Assembly (NCBI GenBank): GCA_004794785.1
Contig: SJOL01008523.1
Coordinates: forward strand, 124,001-188,000
Length of the DNA: 64,000 nucleotides
Direction of reading: 5' to 3'
Origin: Opisthorchis felineus
Taxonomy: Eukaryota; Platyhelminthes; Trematoda; Opisthorchiida; Opisthorchiidae
Part shown: positions 12,677 through 24,631 of the stretch, one piece after another
How positions within the stretch are numbered: the stretch's first letter is position 1
Layout of the letters: each line of letters starts with the position of its first letter
Notes under the pieces: model-generated
What the model saw: the letters and a program-made list of their open reading frames with translations, nothing else
Database searches by the model: none
What the model was told of the DNA's origin: nothing
Made by a program: the position numbers and the translations under genes

Positions 12677-15117
12677 GCTCATCACTGAGTTAGAAAATGT
12701 AGATTTCGCACACGGGATTTGTAGTTCTCATAGTGCTACTTTGGTCCCAGAGACTGTTCATTGCGGAGGACAGTATATCTATGCCACAGTCTAAAATGGG
12801 TCTAGCTCGCAAAGCAACGCTCTCCTGAAATCTCACTCGGATACCGGTGCAGTAAGCATTCTTTATGGCTTGATTGAAATTGCGCACTGAGAAATCGACC
12901 TTCTCGTTTACCAACCCAGTCAGCGGGCAGAGCATGTGCAGTTTCCTATGTTGATTCTTGCACGCTTCTGCTCCTATACCGTGATTCAAACCCTATTTGC
13001 TTTTGCTATGATTCATCAAGAATTCAGGTGATATGGGACTGTAGCAGATTCTTGGCATTGATCATCTGACTCCAGTGTCACAATTAAGCAAAACGGCTTC
13101 AGCCGTTTATGACTGCCCTCAAATATTTTCTTCAGTAGGCGGAGCGTGGGTGTGGTCACCACTGAATAGACGTGTGAAAAAAGGCCTCCGAAAGAATTAG
13201 ATGGCAAGCCGCACACCAGTGCGTGTTTGAAAAGTGCATAATGTGTCTACAAAGTGGGTTCATGGAATACTCTGGCGACCAAGCACAATGGCCCAATTTA
13301 TTAGTGTTTTGCTTTTGCGCGCACTCCCCCTGCAATGGCAAACTACTACTATTACTTTTCACTCCGACCAAAGATTGCCCAAAGCAAGCTAACTGCGAAC
13401 TACTGTTTCTCCGGACCCCTTCCATATTTCTGCCCGGAGAATCAAGGACCACCGCTGTTAATTTTTGACACAGCTATTGGCCACTTACTCTCTTCACCGA
13501 TTTGTCTTGTCCTTACACATTACATCACAAATGACCGTTAGGAAGAACAAGTTTATGGACGGTTGCCATGTGGCAGTAGCGTTTCAGGCATATTTGTAAT
13601 TGTCAATAGAGGAACTTCTTTCATGTGCACCAATGATGGTTATTTCTAAAGCGCACATTTATGACATTGCAGTACATCAACAGCCCTCTGTAGAACGCAC
13701 AAGGATACAACCTAACAGCAGCTTATATCTCGACAAGATCACTTGACACATTATCACGTGTATGAAAGTGGCTGAGATTTAACATGTATTTCCGAAAGAT
13801 AGTTCAAAAGGGACAAGAAGGACAACAGGACATTAAATTCAACTTTTAACCTGATTAGCCTTAATCCATCGTTCGTGGTAGTAAATGTAACAACTGAAGC
13901 TCCAGTAATCTCAGTATTTCGAAAACAGCAGCCTAAATCATCTTGGAAAATGTTTGATTGATTAAGATATTTTTTCTTATGGTTTACAGTCTTTATTGCT
14001 ATTAAAAACTCCCAGTCTTTTGACTAACATCTAAAAAAGTTACTAAATATCCGAATGTCTAGCAGACCAAGTTTCGAATGCTTGGATTCCTGTCACAATC
14101 CAATTAAACAGTCACGCTCAAAAGTTATCCGGTGGATAGACAAATTGACAAGCACCAAATGAGGGATGGTTTTGTTTTCAAGGCTTCAGTAATTTTCATT
14201 TGGTGTTTACAAAATCCTCAGTCAAAATTACACATCAAAAGCGCAATCAATTTTTCAATTCTTGAAAAGAGTAGTTCTAGAATGAAATGATCACATCTGA
14301 TGGCAGAGATTCTTCTCACTTCTATATATAAAAATACACAAAACTCTTGGAGTTCCTAGTCCTTCTCCTCAGTTTTCCCAAGATTTGCTAAATCGGTGAA
14401 TTTTTGCATTTGCAAACAATGGGTGTTGCGCACTTCGAAAAATAAACACATGATGAAAATCGTCACTGACGTAAGCACACCTCTTGTTTCTAAACTATCC
14501 TATCTGGTATGGGACGCTGTTTTTGAAAAGTCCTACTTCTGACACAATTTAGCAAAGCAAAGTAAAGCTGCCCTCCTTAGTACATCACTAGATCGAACGT
14601 TATTGAAAATTCCTCGACGGTCCACCGCCGACTTCCTAAACAGACAGAAGTGCACAGTGGTCTCAGGTAAAGTACCGAACATGCTTGAGGTGTTTATGAT
14701 TTGGAGCCCACACACATTAAAAAGGAGACGACCCAATACACCCGCTATTCATTTTTTGGAGCTCACTTCATTCAATATAATTCATAATACTTTGACGATG
14801 TAAGATTAATTTGCTCGAAAATAAAGTAGACTATTAATTGCTTATAATACTTCCAGTCTCAGTACCACACCAATCCTGGTCTGTGTTCCATCAATCTACC
14901 TGTGAGTCTCTAAGGTGAATAAGCTTGTAAGTATTTATCACATAAAGGCTCTGCCGGAATAAATATCTGCCGGATACAGAAGTGTAGTTAGTATATGTTT
15001 AAGCTAGAAATCCAGGATTACAGAGCAGAAATCCAATGGTTGTTTCCAAATTTTGTGTGCTCGGACTCCGTGTTTTGATATTTTTTAAGCTTCCGCCCTA
15101 TTCGTTTCCGTTTTACC
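12677..15117. other. Non-coding stretch
   Basis: No supported genes. A short perfect hairpin (AAACGGCT, two-base loop, AGCCGTTT) sits at 13091-13108. Open frames on both strands overlap each other and look random. Confidence 0.45.
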
Positions 15118-15567
15118 CTAGTGCCTTGAGAATATCTGGACAACTTTAATGTCTGGCAGTTGTTGGAGTAACACAAAGGGCTCATAGAAGGCACTGAAAA
15201 TCAGATGTTTATCTTCTTGACAGATAGCCGAAGAACTACCTATGAAGTTCAATTCCTCAGGTGTGAGGAAGAACGGGAGCTCTCCATGCTTAGTTGGTTG
15301 AACGCCATTCCGGTGGACAGGATTTCGGTGAATTGTGTCCATTCTCAGGAGTATGTTTTTGCTTGTGCTCCCCACACTTAGGTTTCTCATTTTAAAACAT
15401 ATGTGAATCATTACACCTAATTTTCCAGGATTATTCTTGATTGGTTGTTTGTGAGGATTTCTGTAGTTACAATTTTTTGCATTCGATTTTATTATTTTCG
15501 ATTTGAAGGCAAGTTTCTTCTGAATTTCCCATTTAAAATTAGAGTACAAGCAGGACGGATACGTCAT
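15118..15567 (-). CDS. ORF of 149 codons, function unknown
   Basis: This ATG-initiated minus-strand frame is one of the longest in the window. The first half is basic (many K, N and R residues). The second half, from about residue 95, is more protein-like, with the stretch GELPFFLTPEELNFIGSSSA and a hydrophobic end. No domain is recognised and no signal peptide or membrane helix stands out. By a rough stop-codon estimate one or two frames of this length are expected by chance in 64 kb, so it may not be a gene. The SINE copy begins 250 bases beyond its 5' end. Confidence 0.17.
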   Translation of the reverse strand: MTYPSCLYSNFKWEIQKKLAFKSKIIKSNAKNCNYRNPHKQPIKNNPGKLGVMIHICFKMRNLSVGSTSKNILLRMDTIHRNPVHRNGVQPTKHGELPFFLTPEELNFIGSSSAICQEDKHLIFSAFYEPFVLLQQLPDIKVVQIFSRH

Positions 15568-15814
15568 TTTAAATCCTCCAAATTACTGAATACAATACGA
15601 GCTTCTACCTAGTCGATTAAACACAAAATAAGACCTTTGTAGTATACTGTTTGGCAGCACTATTATTCCTAGTATTCGTCACCGAAACCATTCTTCCGGA
15701 TCCTAGAAATAGCGTTAGGAGTAAAAACAGCCCCAAGTTAGTCATGTTTCATATAGATAGTTGGTATATGTTGAGGGGATTTGGGGTTTTTAATGAGGAT
15801 TTTGTCCGAAAATT

Positions 15815-15980
15815 GGCGCTACTCGCGGTCGAACGGTTAAGTGTTCGAACTACTAGACGAGAGGTTGCGGGTCGGAGACTCTCCGAGTTTCGCAGATACG
15901 CGCTGATGATGATCCGATAAGGATGACGCGGATGTACAATTCTTCTCTGCTTTTCAGCATAGCTCAGGCTTCGCTTTCAG
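15815..15980 (+). mobile_element. tRNA-derived SINE, copy 1
   Basis: The head carries a box A-like GGTCGAACGGTTAAG (15827-15841) of the kind found in tRNA-Ser/Leu genes, and a degraded box B region at about 15863-15876. The body and tail align with the copy at 51.7 kb: shared words include GGATGA, ACA/ACT followed by GTTCTTCTC or ATTCTTCTC, and TTTTCAGCATAG or TTTTCAACATAG. Two unlinked copies that share both the tRNA-like head and an unrelated body are the signature of a SINE. No poly(A) tail or target duplication was found, so the insertion is old. Mobilisation would need a LINE reverse transcriptase supplied from elsewhere. Confidence 0.55.
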
Positions 15981-16469
15981 GACGAAATCTTCATGAGAAC
16001 AGTGGGTAAAGTGGACAGGAATTGACAAAATCAAAAGATCACCCACTCCGCCCAGCTGGAAATCGCCAAACTAGAGGCTTTCAAGGCATACCTAACCCTA
16101 GCAGCCAAAGGGAGGCAATCAACCATAAAATGGCTGCTAGCGACAGGCCAGTTAACTGTTCCAATAAAATCGGCCCAACACTGATTGGGTGTTACAGAAA
16201 TGCGAACAGCGGTCGATATGTCAGGTATGATGAAATTACTGTGGAATTTCAAAACAATGAGTACTTGCCAAGGTTCATTCGGCATAGATTTAATGAACCC
16301 ACCGCGAGACTACAAGACCACGAGTTGTTCGTCAGTTGTCATATCAATATCAGGTTGTGAAAAATTCGAAAGGCGAACAAACATAGATAAATTAATCCTA
16401 TTGGTTCGTGAGCGAGATGTATTTTGATATCATCGAACCGAAAAGGTTGTTTGGATATTAAAAAATCTA

Positions 16470-17160
16470 TTTCTTGGACTCACTCTGTGGGATATTTCCG
16501 CGCCAGAATCGTCACTTGCCAAGAAAAGAACGGAGCGAGGCTTCTCGTGATGTTCCTAGCCCGATGAAGGCTAGTAAATTATCTATTAGCAATTATAAGG
16601 CATCACTAAAAATGTACTCCAACGCCGTGTGTAAAATAGTGTCACTGATAAGCATTTTTGACGTAAACACGAAAACGTTCGTTTGCCTATTATTTATGTC
16701 ACAAAAACGCATCCACCAGGACAATTATTTAGGATTTTCTCGCCTTCTGAGGAACAGTGAGCACAAGCGTGGATTCGCTGAATCCTTGCTGCACCGTGGC
16801 ATACAAATTGCTACTCCAGGCGCTAAACCTGGTGAGCAAAGAGCCGTATCAGCCATCCAGTGCGTTCGCTTCTACAGTGCAGAAAGGGCTTGTCACACAA
16901 AGGCCGGCCGCTGGTGGATAGGCTGCCTTCAGGCAAATCAGTCAACCACCTTTAGGCTGGTTTGACGTGTCTCGTTTCCTGTCGCTCAGGCCCCAGTTGA
17001 GAAGCCTATGGTATGACGATATAGGCGCTGCATGTTGCACCCAAACCGTTTGATCGACTGAGATGAAAACTGGGGTGCAGTAGAGCCATGAAGACAAAAG
17101 CACCGCATATCAGGCGGAAAAACGTACAAATGTCCAAACAAAGCACTATGCCCCTGAGAG
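16470..17160. other. GC-richer block with a 163-codon ORF
   Basis: This segment is visibly richer in G and C than its neighbours, most clearly at 16740-17050. It holds the longest open frame of the window (plus strand, 16474-16965). Translation gives no recognisable domain. The opposite strand is broken by stops. It may be a decayed repeat or an old coding fragment. I cannot decide which and do not call a gene. Confidence 0.25.
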
Positions 17161-19617
17161 TAGTCTAGTTCTAGTGTTAAAACCCAGATACCTATTGTTT
17201 GATAAGAAATACCTTAAAATGCTGAACAAATGGATTTCAACCTTGATCCCCTGCTGAATTAATGCTTAGTGCAGGGCTGGTTACACCTTACAAAGATGAA
17301 GGTGTTTCAAGTGATCCTTGATTTTCCAACTCAAGTTGGCTTTGACTTTCATGCCCAGATGCACAAGATACAAATTTCATTTTCATATACGGATCTGCTG
17401 GGATGTCTCAGTGAAACCGAAATGGCAGTGCGCGAAAGATTGTCTTACAGTCGGAGCTACCGATTGTGCTCTATGTATATGATTTTTCGCTCATGGTTAC
17501 AGCTTCACGTGATCTAGACTCCTGTCTCTGCTACTGCTGTCTGATGAAACGCAGGTAAACGATGCCATGATGAAAATGCATTCTGATAGATTAGGATCTT
17601 CAAAAAAAGATTTACGCGCAACATAAATATTCCCAGCCATAAAATACAATCTTATTACGTCCCATTTCCACATAAATCGCTCGTTCGGAATTTCTACACA
17701 CAAGAACGAATATGTGTATTTCAGTCTAAATTATTATTGTTAATACTTTACCATTACGATCTGGTGATTCACTCTTTTTTCCGTGTGGTTGCGCGTTTCA
17801 AAATTTGCAAATTTCTATCTTGCGTAAAATCACGAATTGCCAGGTTTTTGGACAGGGATCAGTGGTCCAAAGCATATCATAAATAACCACCTTACCGCCC
17901 ATAACTATTCAAATATCGATGCTAACTTGTCGCATGAACTGCACTATGAATCCATTCCAATGAATGCACACTATCATCGAAGTTCGCTCGGCTTTATCCG
18001 AAAATGTCCTGATTAAAACCGACCCAATGAAGAGAATGTTGATACTGCTTGACAAACGTCGTTACTCTCATAGCTGAGAAACGCATCTGTGTGGAAGACA
18101 TCAGACAGAATAAGATGTATGGGTTGAGGTTGACAGCTTAAATCGTTCCATGATAATCTGCTACTTCCCTTCGAATGTTTTAAGAAGAATTAATGGGGCA
18201 ATTCTAACGCGGGGCGTGCAATATTGGGTATCCGATTAAAAGACCTTCAATTATTTTCATTTGCTGTGAATAAGCTGCCCATAAAAAGGCCGTTTTTGTG
18301 TTTCCAAGAGCATTTGGAAAATTCCTCATTACGTCGGTATACATGTCATCAGCTTGAAGCAACCCACAGCACTATGTTGCCCATCTAAACGCATTCTTAA
18401 TATATATGCAAAATTTGCGGACATACGCTAGAACGTTGCCTTAGTCCTTACATTCTAAGCCCACAGATGTGTTTATAACATTATACCGTTAGAATTAAAC
18501 CGTGTAAAAATTATTAAAAACGAAACACGTTTCGTAGTTGACGCAACCAACCTCATACGCCTGAACGACAGGAAGTTTTACGGAATTATGAATGAATGGC
18601 TTCTTATGCTGCCGGTCAGTTCATAAATTAATTCACCATATTAATTTCACACCACGGAAATAACCGCCAGCTGTACAGCTGTTGCGGAAAACAACTTATA
18701 TGTGTGGACATGAAACAGGTGTAAGCTACTTTAAACGTCCCAAGCCAAGCAGGTGGGGAGAAGTAAAATTATAAAAATCATTTTAGGACTACAACTAAAA
18801 TTGCAAGGTTTTTTGTGTTAAGTGAGCTTGCACAATGAAATTTCATTGCGCGACATTGGGGATATTATTCAATCCAACCTAATGCGACTATTTGCCGTTT
18901 CAAAACGTTTTGAATTAAAGTTTATTCACACTTAGTCCCTTAATGTCCAGACACAGGATCTGTATGTTTCTGTACGTTTGTATGTTTCAATGTGTTTATC
19001 CTTATCCGTACCATTTTTGAAGTTACTCATCATTTTGCAGTCCGAAACAACTCTGGCTTTGCACGAATTTTTCTCGGATTTGACGTAATTTGTCCTTGGT
19101 ATCTAATGCACGGCAGTCCAGGGCTGGGTGGATTTGATTTTGTCGACAATGTAACCTGACAGTATATCAGAAGGTTTATGGCTCATGGAAGTGAATGGAA
19201 TGCGTGCATAAAAGTCAAGAAGAAATAGTTTTTCACACGCCAAGTGTCACATGTATTTTCTTGACAATATATTACTCGTCTGAATAAAGTGTAATCTATT
19301 TATGTAATTTCTAAGCACACTTACCGTCTTGTTTATTAGGCTTTCTACACTGAACGTAAAATGGGACAGTAGGTCCAAATTTTATTTTACACCCTGCAAA
19401 CGAAAGTAACATACGTCGCACACCTGAAAAACGTTCGACTGTTTCATCTCCCATAGCCATTACCAGAAATAGATGTCTCATAAAATCTAGATGCCCGAAG
19501 TTGCAACCTCGCAGTGATAGCCAGATTTGTCATGTTTTGCTTGCAATAAGGAGCCGTGCAGCATTTTCCCTTACTTTCGGATGGCGGGTGTTGGTTTGCT
19601 AAATTTTTTCCCTGAAC
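17161..19617. other. Non-coding stretch
   Basis: Nothing beyond short random frames is visible. No repeat shared with other parts of the window was recognised before the fold-back insertion that starts at 19631. Confidence 0.5.
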
Positions 19618-19630
19618 TCATAAATGTTAG
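19618..19630 (+). repeat. Left target-site duplication of fold-back element 1
   Basis: TCATAAATGTTAG here is repeated exactly at 20247-20259, on the far side of the element. The last TCAT of the right copy could instead belong to the element end, so the true duplication is 9-13 bp. Confidence 0.75.
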
Positions 19631-19820
19631 ACAAATACACTCATTTGCAAATCAATTTGGTTTTCACGGGAGACTCAACTGAGTCTCTCGTTTATGATGT
19701 TCTTCAACTGAATGTGCTGCACACAGGCCGCCTCATGTTTCAGTTGGTACGATATTCAAGATATCGCAGTATATTTTCATGAAGGAAACTACTCACAAGG
19801 TTGCTGAAAACTCTTCGACA

Positions 19821-19863
19821 GCCCACGACCGGTTTCGCCCTTCTTGGGGCTCATCAGGTAGGC
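19821..19863 (-). ncRNA. Type I hammerhead ribozyme (intact core)
   Basis: On the minus strand the order is GCCTAC (stem I, 5' side), CTGATGA (core), GCCC-CAAGAA-GGGC (stem II with six-base loop), GAAA (core), a three-base-pair stem III from the palindrome ACCGGT, the cleavage base C, and GTGGGC (stem I, 3' side, six pairs with one G-T wobble). All invariant bases are present. Stem III has no loop, so a dimeric fold is likely, as known for hammerheads in Penelope-like and retrozyme elements. Predicted cleavage follows the C at 19827 (minus strand). Activity is inferred, not shown. Confidence 0.88.
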
Positions 19864-20165
19864 GCAGTCCCCGAGTTTCTGTCAACCTTATGTTCTACTT
19901 GAACCCACATTGGACTGATTTCGACAAATACACTCATTTGCAAATCAATTTGGTTTTGAAAACATACTGCGATATCTCGAATATCGTACCAACTGAAACA
20001 TGAGGCGGCCTGTGTGCAGCACATTCAGTTGAAGAACATCATAAACGAGAGACTCAATTGAGTCTCCCGTGAAAACCAAATTGATTTGCAAATGAGTGTA
20101 TTTGTCGAAATCAGTCCAATGTGGGTTCAAGTAGAACATAAGGTTGACGGAAACTCGGGGACTGC

Positions 20166-20208
20166 GCCTACCTGATGAGCCCCAAGAAGGGCGAAACCGG
20201 TCGTGGGC
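20166..20208 (+). ncRNA. Type I hammerhead ribozyme (intact core)
   Basis: Stem I GCCTAC at 20166-20171 pairs with GTGGGC at 20203-20208. CTGATGA is at 20172-20178. Stem II is 20179-20182 with 20189-20192, and loop CAAGAA is 20183-20188. GAAA is 20193-20196. The ACCGGT palindrome is 20196-20201 and predicted cleavage is after C20202. Beyond an internal loop, GAC at 20160-20162 can extend stem I by pairing with GTC at 20210-20212. That provides the internal loop which usually contacts loop II in natural fast-cleaving type I ribozymes. Confidence 0.9.
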
Positions 20209-20246
20209 TGTCGAAGAGTTTTCAGCAACCTTGTGAGTAGTTTCCT

Positions 20247-20259
20247 TCATAAATGTTAG
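20247..20259 (+). repeat. Right target-site duplication of fold-back element 1
   Basis: Exact copy of the 13-base sequence at 19618-19630. See that entry for the ambiguity of its first four bases. Confidence 0.75.
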
Positions 20260-20400
20260 CTTTTTCTGAGTGAAGCGCTTAGAATTGTCAGAAGGAAATA
20301 ATTTTTTTAATTCATACGCGAAAATATTTCGAAGTTTTGGGTAAACAGAGATTGAAGAGCATTTTGTTTCCAGTTTGCAGCTAACATAGACAAAACAAAA

Positions 20401-20448
20401 ACAAATAACTCAAATAACTCAAATGACTCGAATAACTCAATAACTCAG
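20401..20448 (+). repeat. Minisatellite, unit about 9-10 bp
   Basis: About five tandem copies of a unit close to AAATAACTC, with small variations such as AAATGACTC and GAATAACTC. Confidence 0.75.
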
Positions 20449-22603
20449 TAAAAATTTTAAAAACCCTAGGTTGTTGTGAATATTGATTTTCTTATTCTCT
20501 TTCTCATGAAGGTGGGTATGATGAACTTGTTGTGATGCTGGGTGTGTACTTTCTCTGCTTTGCAATGTGAAGTAACTTGCGGGGTTCAAGTAGAATGCTA
20601 ACGCATAGGTGTTTGAGTTAATTTATTTAAACTCGGTTGAAAGAAAAAAGATCAAAATTATATGCATAAGAACGTTTAAGTGGCGTGCTTCCTGACCATT
20701 TAACCAATTTTGGTCACTTGGAAACAATGTTTTGCGTGTTAAGAAAGTCAGTTGTAATGATGACAACAGATGGAGTTAAAAATTAACGATTCCCTGTGGG
20801 TTAACTCACATTATGTTTGTGCATATGACAGGCGCCATTACAGAAAGACAGTATCTATCACAAACCACCCATCGGTTGAGTAGGTAAACCGGTGGATGGA
20901 TCTTGTACCAAAATGACGCTCAAGTATCTGATCACAGCATAGTTTCAGCAGCCAAGTAGCATTTTTCGGAAAGACGAACCACTCGTCTTCATTTTTGTAA
21001 CACGAACAAACCCTAATTTACCGTGAAGACTATGAATTCTAATCGAAGGGAAGTTACTATCCCACAGTCACGCATTACACTAGAAACTTGATACACTGAA
21101 CGCGTTTTTTACATAATAAGCGCCTATAGTATACCCCAGCTGGAGCTCTGCGTTTCATCTGAAATTCACCTTCACGCGGTTTAAACCTAAACGATCCAAA
21201 CGTGCAAGCGATGTATTTCGCTGCTGGTTATTAAGTAACGCCCACTTGACGAGTCCCAGTAAAGACAAAATCGCTGTCTTCACTCAGTCTCTTAAGCTTC
21301 AGTCAAACGTTCACCGGACATCATTCTTACCGCAAACTATTTGACAAGCACGACCCATACAATTAAACATCAAAATTAATGCCGTGATAATCACGTCAAT
21401 CATATTCTTGTTCTTGTTTGAAGCATGATGGCTGTGTTGCTTCATGTGTTTTTTGTATCATTACTATCCCTTTAAAATATTCACAATTTGAGTGTGTTCA
21501 TCTTAAGATGCTAATACGCTTGGTCATAAAATTTCATTCACTTATTCATGGAAACGTACGAGAAAAAAATTCACTATTTAATATGATGGGACACAAGGTA
21601 ACAAATTGAATTTCGAGATAAACAAAAACCGGAGACTGTGATTTCAACGGAAAGTACGAGAGAAAGGAAAAAGCGGATCTAGCCAACTATTTTCACAATT
21701 TTTTCCTATCCAATTTACCATCTATCTATTTCTATCTACTCTATCTAGTTATCCTTCTATCATTTCCATTCTATTTTATCTGTCTATTTCTATCTATTTC
21801 AAGACATCGTACAGGGGACAGCCTGCCTTCCTAGTTTTGAGACCTGTAGACACAATGTTGACCACTCGCTACACCTTTGAAGGAAAAACGTAACAATGGT
21901 TCTAAAGTCTGATAAATTTGTTTTATTGTGCGTATCGTTGCTGGAGACGTGTGGATATTATACCTAACCTAAATCTCTTTACGAGCAAGAAAGAAAGTTG
22001 ATAAGGGGCGGTTCGCTGTTCATTTGTCACAATTTAACAAACTGTACCATAAAATGACGATGATGCATGGACAAGCAAAATGGTTTTCAAGGTTGTTAGA
22101 AGAATTCTCGTAAATTATTCTGAGATGATGGATCACTGTGTTTCTAATAGGATCTGTCTAAATGTCAATGGGACCTCTTGATGATAGCCATTCTGAAAAC
22201 CTGTGTACTAAATACCTTAGTTCATAACGGAGCCCAATTACCTCACCAACGTGACTAAGTGACTACTTCCGGAGCCATAGGGGATATATAAATTAGGTTT
22301 CGCGTTAATTCTACTAATGACTTGACACATCAGTTTTACTTTGGGGCTGAGGCATTTGTTAGAAGCTGTCGCGATAGTAAAATTCCCAAGGTATATGCAT
22401 ATTTATAAGTAAAATTCAAATAGGATTCGTCGATCAGCACTGGTCACACTGCTGGACAACCGCCTATAAAAGGACAGTCACAGACGGCTTGCAAAGATTC
22501 GACTGTCGTGTTGTACTCAGGGCCTTGGTGTTGAATTAGATCCTGCATTTAGACCTGGTGGGATAACGATTGGCACCTAAACAAGTTACGTTTTTATTAT
22601 CAG
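20449..22603. other. Non-coding stretch
   Basis: No gene is supported. It includes the TCTA-type microsatellite at 21706-21805, listed separately. Otherwise it is AT-rich unique sequence. Confidence 0.45.
21706..21805 (+). repeat. Degenerate (TCTA)n microsatellite
   Basis: TCTA, TTCTA and TCTATCTATTTC words recur over about 100 bases, with interruptions that indicate an old tract. Confidence 0.7.
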
Positions 22604-22714
22604 GGTACTGGCTGCATCCATCAAAATCTCTAAGTTCCGGCGTAATGCTTTACCTCCCGCCAGTATACGACTATTCACAGGTTACCGGGATCAGCCCACT
22701 AACACATCGTAAAG
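22604..22714 (+). CDS. Candidate internal exon, 111 nt, phase 1-1
   Basis: A pyrimidine-rich TTTTTATTATCAG precedes 22604, and the block is followed by AAAG|GTAATA at 22715, a fair donor. The open frame reads YWLHPSKSLSSGVMLYLPPV and continues through the donor with no stop. Both splice junctions fall after the first base of a codon, so the exon is symmetric (37 codons), as is common for modules of extracellular proteins. No domain is recognised. The frame also stays open in the flanks (22570-22815), so openness alone does not prove an exon. Confidence 0.22.
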
Positions 22715-22963
22715 GTAATACCGGTTGGCCTGTTGGCATTCCATTAACCACATTAATGTTATTTATCATGTGGAGAGAAGTCACAGACAATAAAACAGAC
22801 TTGTCTGTGTTCTAGAAGGTTGTCAAATGGACCGGTATGTCTGCTGGTAACCCACAAAACCGATTCATTTATAACATTTGGGTTCTCAGGTAATTCCATT
22901 CCACATAGACAGTGTTGCTTTGAGGAGATACAGTTCCTTTCTAATGGTTGGCCTGTTTTTCAG

Positions 22964-23054
22964 AATTACAAACGGTTACATTTCAAAGATCCTCACGCCT
23001 CCTATGATAATCGTTACCCATGCCATTCTGTGAGGTGCCGACTCCTCCCACAAC
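22964..23054 (+). CDS. Candidate internal exon, 91 nt
   Basis: The acceptor GGCCTGTTTTTCAG ends at 22963 and a donor CAAC|GTAAGG starts at 23055. The frame between begins at a codon boundary and reads NYKRLHFKDPHASYDNRYPC. Its start phase does not match the end phase of the candidate at 22604-22714, so the two cannot be joined directly, which weakens both. No family is recognised. Confidence 0.18.
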
Positions 23055-24631
23055 GTAAGGTGGAAGTTACAGCGAGATTTACAGACACCCAGTCCCGCTG
23101 CTCTGCTATTTCGCAATCGGTTTTCGCCACCTAATAATCATGTCACTCTAGATAAGTCAGACGAGTAAGTCTTTTCTGTATTTTGAGGTAGGTGTGCTAC
23201 ATAGCTCATTCAACATTTCCTAGCCGACGCAGTAGTGTTAAGAATTTTTTCACATGCTGCCGGAATTTTGTGGGTTCGTTAGGTTTTCACCGGCTTCTTT
23301 GTCTTCTGTCAGCTGAAGATATTTGATTTTCGCTGCATAGATTTCTTTTGGTTCCTTAAAGATTTTTTGTGTGCCAACGGCTATCCGCTTACAATTGAAC
23401 GCGTTCACTTTGCCAGTATTTTTTTTAATTCTGCCGGTGTTTAGAAGTTTGATGGTTAAATTCTGAGCTGCTTACAGGCTTCTGTGTTGGTCTCATCCCG
23501 GGCTGTTTTGACAAATGGTCGTTGGTTCTTTGCTCTGCTATCTACATTTAAATTAGGGTAGAAAGTGACTTGCCTTTCTCATCAAACCAATCTCGCCTGC
23601 GTTATTTCTCGGGTTTATTTGTCTCCCCAGCAGCCGTTTGGAAAGTTGTTTGTTTTGGAGCCAAAGGAATTTCGATTGTTTGGGGAATTATCCATCGGCT
23701 TTGGCGGTAGAGCTCGGTAAATCTTCGGTGCAGTTTGCGGGTTCTCCAGTTTTCTTAAACCTAGTTTTAATTTGTCTCCTGCTGGTCCAAGTATATACCA
23801 CAAGCTTTCTCGTGACAGTGCTTGCATTCAGCTCCACGTGATTGATAAATTATTGAGACATTCCGGCCTCACATTCACATAGTCACCTAAGTGAAAAATG
23901 TCTCGTGCTCGAATTATTCAACCTCAAAAGCGATATATGCCACATTGAACCACCTATTTGGTGGTGAGATTTCCAATGCTGCACAAACCGTCAGCATTCT
24001 TCTGTAGTTGTTGTCGTTTACTGAGACTAGTTCAAATTAACCTCAGTATCTTCTTTCAGGATTCCCATACCTTTTCACTCCCAGCTTTCAACTCATCCTA
24101 CCGGAACACGGGTTGCTTAGAGATGCGGATCCGACAAGATTCGGCAGCAGGCCATTAAATTTGTTATTTCTTTGTTTGTGTGTGGCACTGTGGCGAGGTA
24201 GGCATTGGCTTAACTTGTTCTTCAAAGCCTAAATTGGATAACCATCATTCTCACATTGGTGCAGTTCAGTGCACCCGTTATTTCCTTATTAATGTGATCT
24301 GCAACAGCAAATCCGGTATTGTGTTCAGGCTGGATTCTTGGCTAGATTCTTGCTTTTCAGAAGTGTTTCCACCGTAATGAATAATGCGCACGAATTGTGC
24401 CAGAACCGGCATGATTTTACTCCCCGGACATTCTCGTTATACAAATGTTTGCAGTCTGAGGGCATGCTGTCCCCGTTTGGACTGCTCCGCTTTGGCATTT
24501 TTGATACGGCAATACCTTAAGTAACTTAGTTTCATTCAGTGTAGCCGACAAGATCACTACGGCTCAGAAGCCCAACTACTAGGACAGTGACAATAATGTG
24601 TTGAAATACTGGTAGCTTGGGTGAGTTTATT
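23055..24631. other. Non-coding stretch
   Basis: T-rich sequence with overlapping short frames on both strands and no recognisable domain. It could be intronic if the neighbouring candidate exons are real. Confidence 0.4.

Larger units (their letters stand above)
19631..20246. mobile_element. Fold-back hammerhead retroelement 1
   Basis: The 616-bp insertion is made of two divergent copies of one unit. Reading the ribozyme sense strand, one copy runs leftward from 19957 to 19631 on the minus strand and the other runs rightward from 19958 to 20246 on the plus strand. The minus-strand copy is longer than one unit: the segment at 19631-19664 recurs at 19924-19957, giving a period of 293 nt. Each copy holds a complete hammerhead ribozyme. 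Exact direct repeats flank the whole structure, so it integrated as one event. The open frames of 74 and 101 codons inside it are antisense to the ribozyme, translate the same repeat twice, and are not genes. The layout resembles a twin-primed (5'-inverted) reverse-transcription product of a multimeric or circular RNA. Known relatives are Sm-alpha-like elements, retrozymes and Penelope-associated hammerhead repeats. The reverse transcriptase is not encoded here. Confidence 0.85.

Noticed and set aside
16022..16360. 112-codon frame and an overlapping minus-strand frame
   Set aside because: Both strands are open by chance. Neither shows a reverse transcriptase, integrase or other recognisable motif.
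19779..20250. Repeated protein-like frame beginning [16 protein letters not shown], on both strands and again at 47.7 kb
   Set aside because: It is antisense to the hammerhead unit, overlaps the ribozyme and the element ends, and recurs only because the element recurs. It is not a gene.
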